From positions 1 through 7,532 of the forward strand of contig JALGUK010000130.1 of NCBI GenBank assembly GCA_029820875.1: a stretch of DNA of 7,532 bases. Direction: 5' to 3'. Position numbers and translations under genes: made by a program. The DNA comes from Candidatus Zipacnadia bacterium. GTDB lineage: Bacteria; Armatimonadota; UBA5377; JALGUK01. Shown here in pieces: positions 1 to 6,510 of this stretch (positions within the stretch are counted from its first letter, which is position 1; the number at the start of each line of letters is the position of its first letter). Below the pieces are notes generated by a model. It was not told the DNA's origin. It saw nothing but the letters and a program-made list of their open reading frames with translations, and did not search any database.

Positions 1-158
1 TCGAGCGCATCGGACTGCCCCAGGTCCGTAACCATCGCCTGAGTCTCTTGGAACAGGAGGAAGAACGCTTCAGGGAACAACTCGAGCGCAGGGCCCAGAT
101 CTTGCCGGAAATGGTGTCGCTGCTTCTCGTCCGCGTGGAGGGAGGCGCCCATGGGTAG
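1..158 (+). CDS. C-terminal end of a probable SNF2-family helicase (BrxHII-like), 5' end outside window
   Basis: An open frame runs in from the left edge (first full codon at 3) and stops at TAG 156-158, giving 51 residues. The tail begins ERIGLPQVRNHRLSLLEQEE and ends LLLVRVEGGAHG. It has a run of charged helix (about residues 17-32) followed by a 'pE...LLLVRVE' ending. I associate this ending with the C-termini of large SNF2/HepA-type helicases in phage-defence loci; that is recollection of the family, not an alignment. The stop overlaps the start of pglZ by 8 nt, so the two are co-translated. In BREX type 3, BrxHII lies directly upstream of PglZ, which is the main argument for the name. 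No helicase motif (Walker A, DExx) falls inside the window, so activity cannot be judged. The reading frame is secure and the family is a contextual inference. Confidence 0.6.
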   Translation, partial: ERIGLPQVRNHRLSLLEQEEERFREQLERRAQILPEMVSLLLVRVEGGAHG

Positions 159-2157
159 TTGGCGTGACCAGATCCTGAGTGAGTTCACACCCCAGGTCGC
201 CCGGCTTACCCTGGTCGCGGATCCGGACGGCCTGCTCCTTGAAGAAGGTGTCCTCGAAGGGATCCGGGAACGGGGCTTTGAGCTGATCCCGTTTGAGGAT
301 CATGTCGCCTTTCGCTATGCCTACGAATCCAAGTTCCGCTCCCGCTGGGACCGTGGTGAGGAAACCGATCTGGTGGTGGTGCTGAGATCGCCGTCGAGCG
401 ATCTCGATGCCTTGCCCTACGACCTGCTGCAGGCTGGCCGCAAGCTCTCATTCAATCTGGGCGATCTCTTCCCGAATCTCAGCTATCCCGTGGTCGCGGC
501 GCTCGACCGGGCTGACCTCGACGCCTTGTTCGATGCGCAGGCGAAGCACGCACCGGGGCAGCTCGGCGACAACGCCACGAAGGAGTTCGTCCTTCGTCAT
601 GTGTTCGAGATCGCGCCGGAACTCATCAAGCAGTCATCGGACCTGCTCCGGGTCTTGTTGCGTCGCCATTACCGCGGACAACGAATCCCGGCTATCCTCG
701 ACGAGCGCTTTATCCAGGTGCTTCGTCAAAATGGTCTGTTCGAAGATTGGCCTTTGGAGACCATCATTCCGGATCGGGAGGCATTCTTTGCGTTCCTGCA
801 GGAGCGCTGGCCGGTGTTCCTGGATTCGTTCGCAAAGCCAAAGGACGATCCCGTCCACGAGGACGCGTCGGACTACGGCTTCGAGCTCCCAGGACCGACG
901 CTTTTGCCTTTCGACCACCACGATGTCCGCATTTACATCGACAACCTTTTCCTCGAGGGCTTGCTCCAGCCCGTTCCTCACGAGCATGCCGAGGCGCTCG
1001 CCAAGACCTGGGTGGCTTACGGTATCAAAGTATCTCCCGTGGAAAACCGTCGCCGCCGTATAGAGGGGCTGCTGGATTCCATCGAGAAGACGCCCCCCAC
1101 GGTAGAAGCACGTCACGGGGAATGGCTCCATTTCGCGTACCGGTGGGCGGAGCTCATTGCCTTGGAGCTGGAGCCAGACACCTCCCTACCGGAAGAATAT
1201 CGGGAGCGCCTGGAGGCATTGAGAGCCCGGATCGATTCCGCACTCACCGCCTGGGTGCTGAAACGCTACGCTAGCCTGATCAACCTTCCACCCGCGCCGC
1301 CGGTGATGCTCCATCACATTCCGCGGTTCCTCGCACGAAGCATTGGAGACGACCGGCGCACGAAGGTCGCTTTCCTCCTGGTGGACGGCCTTTCCCTGGA
1401 CCAATGGATCGCCTTGCGCGAGGTGCTCAGAGAGCTGGATTCGAAGCTGCGGTTCCGTGAGAACGCCGTTTTCGCCTGGATTCCCACCATCACCTCGGTT
1501 TCCCGACAGGCTGCCTTTGCCGGCAAACCGCCGATCTACTTCCCGACAAGTATCCATACCACAGACAAGGAGCCGGGCCTTTGGACTCAGTTCTGGGTAG
1601 ACCAGGGGCTAACGCAGCATGAGGTGGCTTACGCCAAGGGTCTGGGCGATGGGGACCTGGACAAGGTCTCCGAGCTACTGAGCCGGCCCAGGCTACGTGT
1701 CATCGGACTGGTCATCGACAAGGTTGACCGGATCATGCACGGCATGGAGCTGGGTGCGGCGGGTATGCACAACCAGATTCGGCAATGGACTAGGCAGGGA
1801 TTCATGCGGGACCTTCTTGGCCTGCTCCATGATCGTGGTTTTCAGGTCTACCTTGCCTCGGACCACGGCAACATCGAGGCGAAAGGCGTGGGACGGCCCG
1901 CCGAAGAGGCGGTTGCGGACCTGCGCGGCGAGCGTGTGCGTATCTACTCCGATCCCAGGCTCAGGGCTCAAATCAAGGAGCGATTCCCGGAGTCCTTAGA
2001 GTGGCCCTCCGTGGGCCTCCCAGAGGACTACCTCGCCCTTATCGCTCCGAACCGGGCTGCTTTCGTGCGGGTGGGTGAAACCCTCGTCGGCCATGGGGGC
2101 ATTAGTGTCGAGGAACTGCTCGTCCCTCTTGTCCAGATCGATAGGAGGGACCGATGA
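151..2157 (+). CDS. pglZ: BREX phosphatase-like protein PglZ (type 3-like)
   Basis: This 668-residue protein is of the PglZ family, a core cytoplasmic component of BREX phage-defence systems, whose C-terminal half has the alkaline-phosphatase-superfamily fold. About residues 1-400 form the long N-terminal region. The catalytic part begins near 405 with FLLVDGLSLDQW (D412, expected metal ligand). PTITSVSRQAAF follows (T448, S449 and S451 are candidate nucleophile/ligand positions), then VIDKVDRIMHG (D523, H530), LASDHGNIE (D571, H572) and VGHGGISVEELLVP (H648). This is the usual order of metal-site motifs, with none obviously missing. The ATG at 151 is preceded by GGAGG (141-145) and overlaps the upstream stop by 8 nt; the stop shares ATGA with the next gene. 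Length and the helicase-PglZ order suit BREX type 3. The PglZ family is confident from the motifs; the type is inferred from context. Confidence 0.9.
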   Translation: MGSWRDQILSEFTPQVARLTLVADPDGLLLEEGVLEGIRERGFELIPFEDHVAFRYAYESKFRSRWDRGEETDLVVVLRSPSSDLDALPYDLLQAGRKLSFNLGDLFPNLSYPVVAALDRADLDALFDAQAKHAPGQLGDNATKEFVLRHVFEIAPELIKQSSDLLRVLLRRHYRGQRIPAILDERFIQVLRQNGLFEDWPLETIIPDREAFFAFLQERWPVFLDSFAKPKDDPVHEDASDYGFELPGPTLLPFDHHDVRIYIDNLFLEGLLQPVPHEHAEALAKTWVAYGIKVSPVENRRRRIEGLLDSIEKTPPTVEARHGEWLHFAYRWAELIALELEPDTSLPEEYRERLEALRARIDSALTAWVLKRYASLINLPPAPPVMLHHIPRFLARSIGDDRRTKVAFLLVDGLSLDQWIALREVLRELDSKLRFRENAVFAWIPTITSVSRQAAFAGKPPIYFPTSIHTTDKEPGLWTQFWVDQGLTQHEVAYAKGLGDGDLDKVSELLSRPRLRVIGLVIDKVDRIMHGMELGAAGMHNQIRQWTRQGFMRDLLGLLHDRGFQVYLASDHGNIEAKGVGRPAEEAVADLRGERVRIYSDPRLRAQIKERFPESLEWPSVGLPEDYLALIAPNRAAFVRVGETLVGHGGISVEELLVPLVQIDRRDR

Positions 2158-2954
2158 ACAGTCGCTTGACCCAGATCGGTTTCAGCCAGCGCGTCCGTCT
2201 TGAATGGCTGGAGAGAACGGCCAACCTGGTGCTCGCCGGAAACGACGAGGCGTCCATCTACAACGCCCTCCAAGAGCTGCTCGAAGACAAGCTGTCTGTC
2301 GGTGGGAATGCCAAACGCGGCAATCGGGAGAAGGCGATCACCATCCTGATGAAGATCTGGGTCCGTCCCCCGCGCAACCTCCATCCCCTTCAGCGCGAAG
2401 GCCTCAAGCTTCTCTCACACCTGCCGCGTGAGGACCATATCGCGGTCCACTGGGGCATGGCCATGGCGGTTTATCCGTTCTGGGGGGCTGTAGCGGCCCA
2501 TGTGGGGCGCCTGCTCAGGCTCCAGGGAACGGCAAGTCACGCACAGGTTCGCCGCCGTGTCATGGAGCAATATGGTCAAAGACCGACGGTCAAAGATGCC
2601 GTGCGTCGTGTCATGCGGTCTATGGTGGACTGGGGCGTAGTGAAAGACGCCAAGACGCACGACGCTCGACGCAGAGACGGGACGTATCTGCCCGGGCTTT
2701 CACTCGCCATAGCTCAGGTGGAGCTTATCGCTTGGTTGGCCGAAGCCTTCCTGCGCGCTCACCCCAACGGTTCGGTGGCTTTCAGAACGGTCCTCGATTC
2801 TACGAGCCTGTTCCCATTCCGCGTGAGCCCTATTTCCGCGGCTCATCTGGTCGCGGTCTCCGGGCGGCTCGATGTGCTGCGGCACGGCCTTGACCAGGAC
2901 TTGATCATGCTCCGCACGGTTGCCCAACCAGCGGCAAATGGAGGCGGATCATGA
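2154..2954 (+). CDS. BrxA-like small helical protein of the BREX operon
   Basis: This is a 266-residue, basic, mostly helical soluble protein with no signal peptide or membrane segment. It starts at an ATG with an ideal AGGAGG (2143-2148) and shares ATGA with pglZ upstream and with the next gene downstream. Visible layout: helical N-terminus (1-50), a basic segment ending IMKIWVRP-like (about 55-72), a central helical part (80-125), a winged-helix-like stretch around 125-165 (HAQVRRRVMEQYGQ ... VMRSMVDWGVVKD), and a C-terminal part ending LRHGLDQDLIMLR. This outline and its place right after pglZ resemble BrxA (DUF1819), a nucleic-acid-binding BREX component with a NusB-like or winged-helix fold. 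No diagnostic motif makes this certain, and at 266 residues it is longer than the roughly 200 typical of type 1 BrxA. It may be a separate BREX-3 family in the same slot. Confidence 0.55.
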   Translation: MNSRLTQIGFSQRVRLEWLERTANLVLAGNDEASIYNALQELLEDKLSVGGNAKRGNREKAITILMKIWVRPPRNLHPLQREGLKLLSHLPREDHIAVHWGMAMAVYPFWGAVAAHVGRLLRLQGTASHAQVRRRVMEQYGQRPTVKDAVRRVMRSMVDWGVVKDAKTHDARRRDGTYLPGLSLAIAQVELIAWLAEAFLRAHPNGSVAFRTVLDSTSLFPFRVSPISAAHLVAVSGRLDVLRHGLDQDLIMLRTVAQPAANGGGS

Positions 2955-3664
2955 CGCTTTCAGATGATCGGCTCCATGATCTGATTCGCTTCTATGAAAT
3001 TCTCGATATGTTGGCCGAGAGAATTGGTGGGCCGAGAATACTGGCCGAATGTACCGGTCGAATGGGGTGGCCCGAGCTCGGTGTCTATTTTTTTCAGGAA
3101 TACGGCGAAACCCGGAGTGATTCCGGCACTGGTCTCCGGATCGTCCGGGTCGGCACGCATGCGCTCAAAACTGGCTCCCGAACGACGCTCTGGAACCGGC
3201 TTTCACAGCACCGTGGATCGGCGAAGACAGGAGTTGGAAATCATAGAGGTTCCATATTTCGTCTGCTCGTAGGCACTGCATTGTCTGCGACCAACGGGAT
3301 GATGGTGCCAACATGGGGACAGGGCAGTTTTGCCCCGAAACCCATTCGGGAGAAAGAGAAGCAACTGGAGGAGCTTGTGAACAGAACCATTGGCCAGATG
3401 CCGTTCCTGTGGCTCGATGTTCCAGACCCATCCGGGCCTGAAAGCCTCCGCGGTTACATCGAGCGCAATGCCATCGCCCTGCTCAGCAATTACAACAGAC
3501 CCGTACTCGATGCGCCGTCGTCTTCCTGGCTTGGTGCCCACTGCAGCCGGGAGAAGGTTCGCGCTTCCGGGTTGTGGAACCAGAATCATGTCGATGAATC
3601 GTATGATCCTGCTTTTCTCGACGAACTGGAACGACTGGTACGAAAGATGAAGAGGACGTCATGA
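2951..3664 (+). CDS. divergent GIY-YIG nuclease-like protein
   Basis: A 237-residue cytoplasmic protein. After a helical N-terminus (1-40), GVYFF (44-48) stands where GIY is expected and VRVGTH (65-70) where YIG is expected, with a longer than usual linker. LWNRLSQHRG follows (R83, H87, R88), then NHRGSIFRLLVG (97-108). A later helix contains YIERNAIALLSNY, with E171 as the likely metal-binding glutamate and N180 the late conserved asparagine. This order (two beta motifs, Arg helix, Glu helix) is the GIY-YIG nuclease plan, and I recall similar GVYFF...VRVGTH proteins as a recurring uncharacterised family. The YIG tyrosine is replaced by valine/arginine, so cleavage activity is not assured. 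The start has GGAGG (2940-2944) and an ATGA overlap with the BrxA-like gene, so it is expressed with BREX. It could cut modified or invading DNA, but that role is inference. Confidence 0.65.
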   Translation: MTLSDDRLHDLIRFYEILDMLAERIGGPRILAECTGRMGWPELGVYFFQEYGETRSDSGTGLRIVRVGTHALKTGSRTTLWNRLSQHRGSAKTGVGNHRGSIFRLLVGTALSATNGMMVPTWGQGSFAPKPIREKEKQLEELVNRTIGQMPFLWLDVPDPSGPESLRGYIERNAIALLSNYNRPVLDAPSSSWLGAHCSREKVRASGLWNQNHVDESYDPAFLDELERLVRKMKRTS

Positions 3665-4323
3665 AAATTGTCATCCAATGCGCCGCCAGCAAGGTTCCTG
3701 ATGCAGGTTCGCTGACGGATGCTTGTGGAACGCCTGTATTGTTCGTCGCCAATCCCGGCTTGGCACCTCACTCGGAAACCTGCATCTATGCGCGTCCTGA
3801 CGATCCAGCGGGCAACGGGCTGACCTGGCGCGACTTGCTGGTCGACTACAACACCACCGGTGAAAATCGGTTGGGGTTGCTGCCGGCATATCGTCTGTAT
3901 CGTCACCAGGTATATGGGCAACTGGTCGACCGCTATGGTGTTGGCAATGTATTCATACTGTCCGCCGGGTGGGGTCTCATTAGCGCAGACCTCCTGACAC
4001 CGAAATACGACATCACCTTCTCGGCCAGTGCGGACAAGTACAAAAGACGCTCCAAACGGGATCGGTACAACGACTTCCGGATGCTCCCGGATGATGGCGA
4101 TGAGGAGGTCGTTTTCTTTGGCGGGAAAGACTATCTGCCACTCTTTTGCAATCTCACCCGGGAATATCGGGGCAGACGATTCATATTCTACAACTCGGGT
4201 TCCCCGCCCGAGGCGCCTGGTTGTACTTTGATTCGCTATTTAACGAAAACAAAAACAAACTGGCATTATGGCTGTGCCAGGGATTTCATGGCTGGAAAAG
4301 TCACCTGCTGCTCAGATGCCTGA
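3661..4323 (+). CDS. YaaA/DUF6884-like protein, last gene of the BREX-like operon
   Basis: A 220-residue soluble protein. IQCAASK (5-11) at the N-terminus matches the 'cs.sK' opening of DUF6884/YaaA-like proteins. AYRLYRHQVY (76-85) fits the 'A.dlY.g..f' helix, ILSAGWGLISAD (99-110) followed by PKYDITF (114-120) fits the hallmark 'iLSA.hGll.pd....YD', and FFGGKDYLPLF (152-162) is a later conserved-looking strand-helix. That family is broadly linked to nucleobase/nucleoside handling and occurs near 7-deazaguanine and phage-defence genes, but a biochemical activity is not established by this sequence. The start shares ATGA with the GIY-YIG gene and has AGAGGA (3651-3656). The C-terminal part is more AT-rich (around 4220-4265) than pglZ, hinting at a different origin from the BREX core. 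The family call rests on motifs I recall, not on alignment. Confidence 0.6.
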   Translation: MKIVIQCAASKVPDAGSLTDACGTPVLFVANPGLAPHSETCIYARPDDPAGNGLTWRDLLVDYNTTGENRLGLLPAYRLYRHQVYGQLVDRYGVGNVFILSAGWGLISADLLTPKYDITFSASADKYKRRSKRDRYNDFRMLPDDGDEEVVFFGGKDYLPLFCNLTREYRGRRFIFYNSGSPPEAPGCTLIRYLTKTKTNWHYGCARDFMAGKVTCCSDA

Positions 4324-4364
4324 ACCGGGCGCGTTTCTCAGGGCTGGCCGAGGTCACAGCCGAG

Positions 4365-4390
4365 GGCACCGGCTCGATCATGACGGTGCC
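4365..4390 (+). repeat. inverted repeat between the BREX-like operon and the DUF2188 gene
   Basis: GGCACCG (4365-4371) and CGGTGCC (4384-4390) are perfect inverted arms of 7 bp around a 12-nt loop. The stem can be extended by GCC/GGC across a 3-nt bulge. It sits about 40 nt after the operon's last stop, where a terminator is expected, but no T-run follows, so a factor-independent terminator is not supported. It could be a processing hairpin or an operator. The rest of the 4324-4446 gap shows no convincing promoter. Confidence 0.4.
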
Positions 4391-4446
4391 GGCTGCGGGG
4401 GAATCAGGACGCGCCTTGAGGGAACGACATGAATGGAGGTGAAACA

Positions 4447-4680
4447 ATGCCAAAACGTAAGACTTACCATGTGACTCCTCGGACCGACGGCGGCTGGAAC
4501 GTGAAAAAGGAAAATGCGTCAAGGGCGTCCAGCAGCCACGACACGAAGACCGAGGCCATAGCTCGCGCCAAAGAATTGGCGAAGAAGCAGGCGCTTGGGC
4601 AGGTGATCATTCACAAGCAGGACGGTATGATCCAGACGGAACACACATACGGCAAGGATCCGTATCCGCCCGAAGGATAA
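4447..4680 (+). CDS. DUF2188 small protein
   Basis: A 77-residue basic protein. The family signature is visible: a YHVTP strand near the N-terminus, GGWNVKKENASRAS (conserved GGW...v...ga.RAs), then a helix HDTKTEAIARAKELAKKQ, then QVIIHKQDGMIQTEHTYGKDP with the usual 'iH..dG.i...ysyg.dp.pp' ending. The full length matches the family. ATG 4447 is chosen over the in-frame ATG at 4429 because GGAGGTGA (4435-4442) sits at ideal distance and the homologous part begins there. It precedes the DUF4236-TPR gene by 13 nt, so the two are probably one transcription unit. Function is unknown; members often accompany stress or accessory genes. Family call is strong. Confidence 0.85.
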   Translation: MPKRKTYHVTPRTDGGWNVKKENASRASSSHDTKTEAIARAKELAKKQALGQVIIHKQDGMIQTEHTYGKDPYPPEG

Positions 4681-4693
4681 CAGGACGTTCTAG

Positions 4694-5735
4694 ATGAGCT
4701 TCCGCTTCTGGAGACGCATCAGGATCGCACCGGGCGTGACCTTGAACCTGAGCAAGTCAGGCGGCTCACTCTCGTTCGGGCCGCGTGGGGCGAAATTCAC
4801 CATCGGTCCGAGGGGCAAGCGGGCCACAGTGGGCATTCCTGGCACGGGTCTTTTCTATACGACTACGCTTGCAAAAAGAAAGAAGCGGCCGGTGGCCCGG
4901 CGTGGAACGCGCAACAAAAGCGACAGGCACGCTCACCCTACCGCAATCGCCCAAACACCAACCGTCCGCCCGGAGGACCGCCTGACGCTGGGTTTCTTCA
5001 AGCGGCTTGTCACACCGCGAGCCGAGGAGGCGTTTGTGGACGGCTGTCGGGAGCTCGTCCTCGGCCACGAAGACAAGGCCCTCGATCACCTCAGGAAAGC
5101 CACCCACCTGGCCGACGGTGCGTACCTTGCCGGCCTCCTGTCGCTCCAAAAAGGCCGGCTGGACGACGCCGCAAGCTACTTGGCGACCGCCGCGACACAA
5201 CACAAACGCTTGGGCCGCTATTTCGCCAAGTACGGCATGTCCGCGCACCTGAGCCTTCCCATCACGGATGAATTGACCGCACATGTGGGGCCAAATCTGC
5301 GCGGCGTGCTGCTGGGCCTGGTGGAAGTCTACCAACGCCAGAGGCGGTGGCGGGATGCGATTGCCTGCTTGGAACGACTGCTGCGGCTCGAACCCGAGGA
5401 CGTGGTGGTGAAGCTGTCCCTCGCGGAGCTGCTATTGGACGCCGCGGTTGACCGAAGGCATCGAGAACGAGACGCCCGTCCACACCGCGCTGCTCTTATA
5501 CAAGGCCAAAGCCCTGCGCGGGCTCGGACTTCTGGACGCGGCGAGGGAGACCTTGACGAGCGCCCTGCGCCGGAAAAAGGACCGGTCCAAGGAACTGCTT
5601 CGGGCGCTCCGGTACGAACGGGCCCTGGTCTACGAGGACCTCGGCCAGCGCCGGCGGGCGCGCAGCGAGTTCGAGAAGCTCTACGCCGAGGTCCCGGGCT
5701 ACGAGGACGTGGCCGCACGGCTGGGAATCAAGTAA
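4694..5735 (+). pseudogene. DUF4236-TPR protein interrupted by a frameshift near 5440
   Basis: The N-terminus (residues 1-58) is a clear DUF4236 domain: FRFWRRIRIAPGVTLNLSKSG, SLSFGPRGAKFTIGPRG and VGIPGTGLFYTTT-type repeats. A basic linker follows, then TPR-like helix pairs from about residue 95 (for example EDKALDHLRKATHLADGAYL, GRLDDAASYLATAA, WRDAIACLERLLRLEPED). The frame is good up to LAELLLDAAVD (ending near 5452), after which the 4694 frame becomes arginine/proline-rich nonsense to a stop at 5785. The TPR pattern resumes in the +1 frame (about 5448 onward: TEGIENETPVHTALLLYKAK, LLDAARETLTSALRR) and ends at TAA 5733-5735. Removing one base restores about 346 residues. The helix before the junction looks short, so a small deletion is as likely as a one-base insertion. 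An assembly or sequencing error is also possible. AGGA lies 10 nt before the ATG. Confidence 0.75.
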
Positions 5736-5814
5736 CGGAGACCGTTATCGAGGGAAGGAAAGACCGATGTGCAGCGCACAGGTGAAAAAGTTCGGCTGGA
5801 TCGGCAGAGTGCCG

Positions 5815-6436
5815 TTAAGAATGATGGCCGATGGCCTCCTCGAACGCCGCGGCCTGCGCGTCTGGTTCCTTGATGAGGGCTATGGGCCGCAGTGCGCTCT
5901 CAGGAAGGCTCGGTGGGAGTGGGCGGCGCAAGGCGCAGAAGCATCATGATCTGCGTGACCCTGGCCCGGGTGATGCCCTCGCGCCGGGCGATGTCGGCCT
6001 GGCTGGCGACCTCACCGGCGTCGAGTTGCCGCCGCCACTCCATGGCTTTGAGAAGCGTGGCGACCACCTTGGGCGGCTTCGGGGGCTTCCGCGGCTTGGA
6101 CGGCCTGCACCTCGGCGGCGGAACGGCACTTACGAGTTGCTCGGCCGGAATCACGCGCTCCAAGCGGCCGATGTCGCTGTGCTCGAACGCACCCCACGGC
6201 CCCAGCGAGACCTCGACGGTCAGTCGGTACTCGGTGAAGGCGAACTTGCCCCCTCGAGGCGTGATGTATACAATCCGAAACCAGACCTCGGGCGTTCTCG
6301 TGGGACGCGGGTTCGTACGGGATCGCCTTCGGGCGACCGTGCCTGACCGTCTACGAAATTCAGTAGATTGGTTAACATGGCGACCATGTCGCCCTGTACT
6401 ACTAAATTCGGTAGAGTGGTTAACACGGCGAGCCAT
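5815..6436 (-). pseudogene. degraded recombinase-associated HTH protein gene
   Basis: The minus-strand frame opens at 6436 and stops at 5900 (178 codons). Its core reads WFRIVYITPRGGKFAFTEYR, then KPPKVVATLLKAMEWRRQLD, GEVASQADIARREGITRARV and TQIMMLLRLAP. The last parts form a clear helix-turn-helix of the type that I recall beside site-specific (serine) recombinase genes in cassette-like regions. Normal members continue past LLRLAP; here the frame runs into PTPTEPS and stops, while the expected continuation (SALRPIALIKEPDAQAAAFE) is found in another frame and ends at TAA (complement of 5815-5817). So the C-terminus carries a deletion and/or frameshift. The first 27 or so residues (MARRVNHSTEF...) are merely translated tandem repeat, so the original start is lost or unclear. 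No recombinase gene remains next to it. Confidence 0.7.
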
Positions 6437-6439
6437 GTC
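6356..6439. repeat. imperfect tandem direct repeat with GTTAAC cores
   Basis: Two copies, 6356-6390 and 6404-6439, read AAATTC-[A/G]GTAGA-[T/G]TGGTTAACA-[T/C]GGCGA-(G)CCATGTC and start 48 nt apart. They differ at four positions plus one inserted base. Each has the palindrome GTTAAC (6371-6376, 6419-6424). Copy 1 also contains GGCGAC-CAT-GTCGCC (6379-6393), a perfect inverted repeat that copy 2 does not keep. A third, degraded copy may surround GTTAAC at 6469-6474. The block lies at the 5' end of the recombinase-associated HTH remnant, so it may be a recombination or regulator-binding site. The repeat itself is directly visible; its role is inference. Confidence 0.75.
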
Positions 6440-6460
6440 AAAAAACGCGGAAGTTCCGCG
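6440..6460 (-). terminator. hairpin plus T-run, minus-strand intrinsic terminator candidate
   Basis: Read on the minus strand, CGCGG-AACTT-CCGCG (6460-6446) is followed immediately by TTTTTT (6445-6440). A 5-bp all-GC stem, 5-nt loop and six T is a compact intrinsic-terminator shape. No minus-strand gene is visible to its right within the window, and it sits just upstream of the HTH remnant, so it may end leftward read-through or act as a leader attenuator. Confidence 0.5.
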
Positions 6461-6474
6461 ACGAGATAGTTAAC

Positions 6475-6510
6475 GGGGAACCCCGGAGACGAGAGTCCCC
6501 GGGGTTCCTT
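6475..6510 (+). terminator. strong GC hairpin, possible terminator or structural site
   Basis: GGAACCCCGG (6477-6486) pairs perfectly with CCGGGGTTCC (6499-6508). Inside, GAC (6488-6490) and GTC (6495-6497) can pair around a GAGA tetraloop, with an A/C mismatch between the two stems. The plus-strand side continues TTCGTAACG, so the T-run is very weak. A factor-independent terminator is possible but unproven. Its closeness to the repeat block makes a recombination-related structure an alternative. Confidence 0.45.

Noticed and set aside
407..1063. Long open frames in other phases over pglZ (also 634-1131 minus and 747-1274 plus)
   Set aside because: Composition is Arg/Ser/Pro-rich, typical of GC-rich shadow frames; PglZ motifs are continuous in the main frame.
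4766..5335. 189-codon minus-strand frame opposite the DUF4236-TPR gene
   Set aside because: The plus strand carries clear DUF4236 and TPR pattern, so this is a shadow.
5767..5949. 60-codon plus-strand frame after the TPR gene, with a purine-rich stretch before its ATG
   Set aside because: It overlaps the minus-strand HTH remnant, including its displaced C-terminal block, and resembles no known family; treated as antisense chance.
6356..6480. CRISPR array or integron attC sites as an explanation of the GTTAAC repeats
   Set aside because: There are only two good copies with diverged sequence, no uniform spacers, and the GTTAAC cores do not fit the attC GTTRRRY/RYYYAAC pairing.
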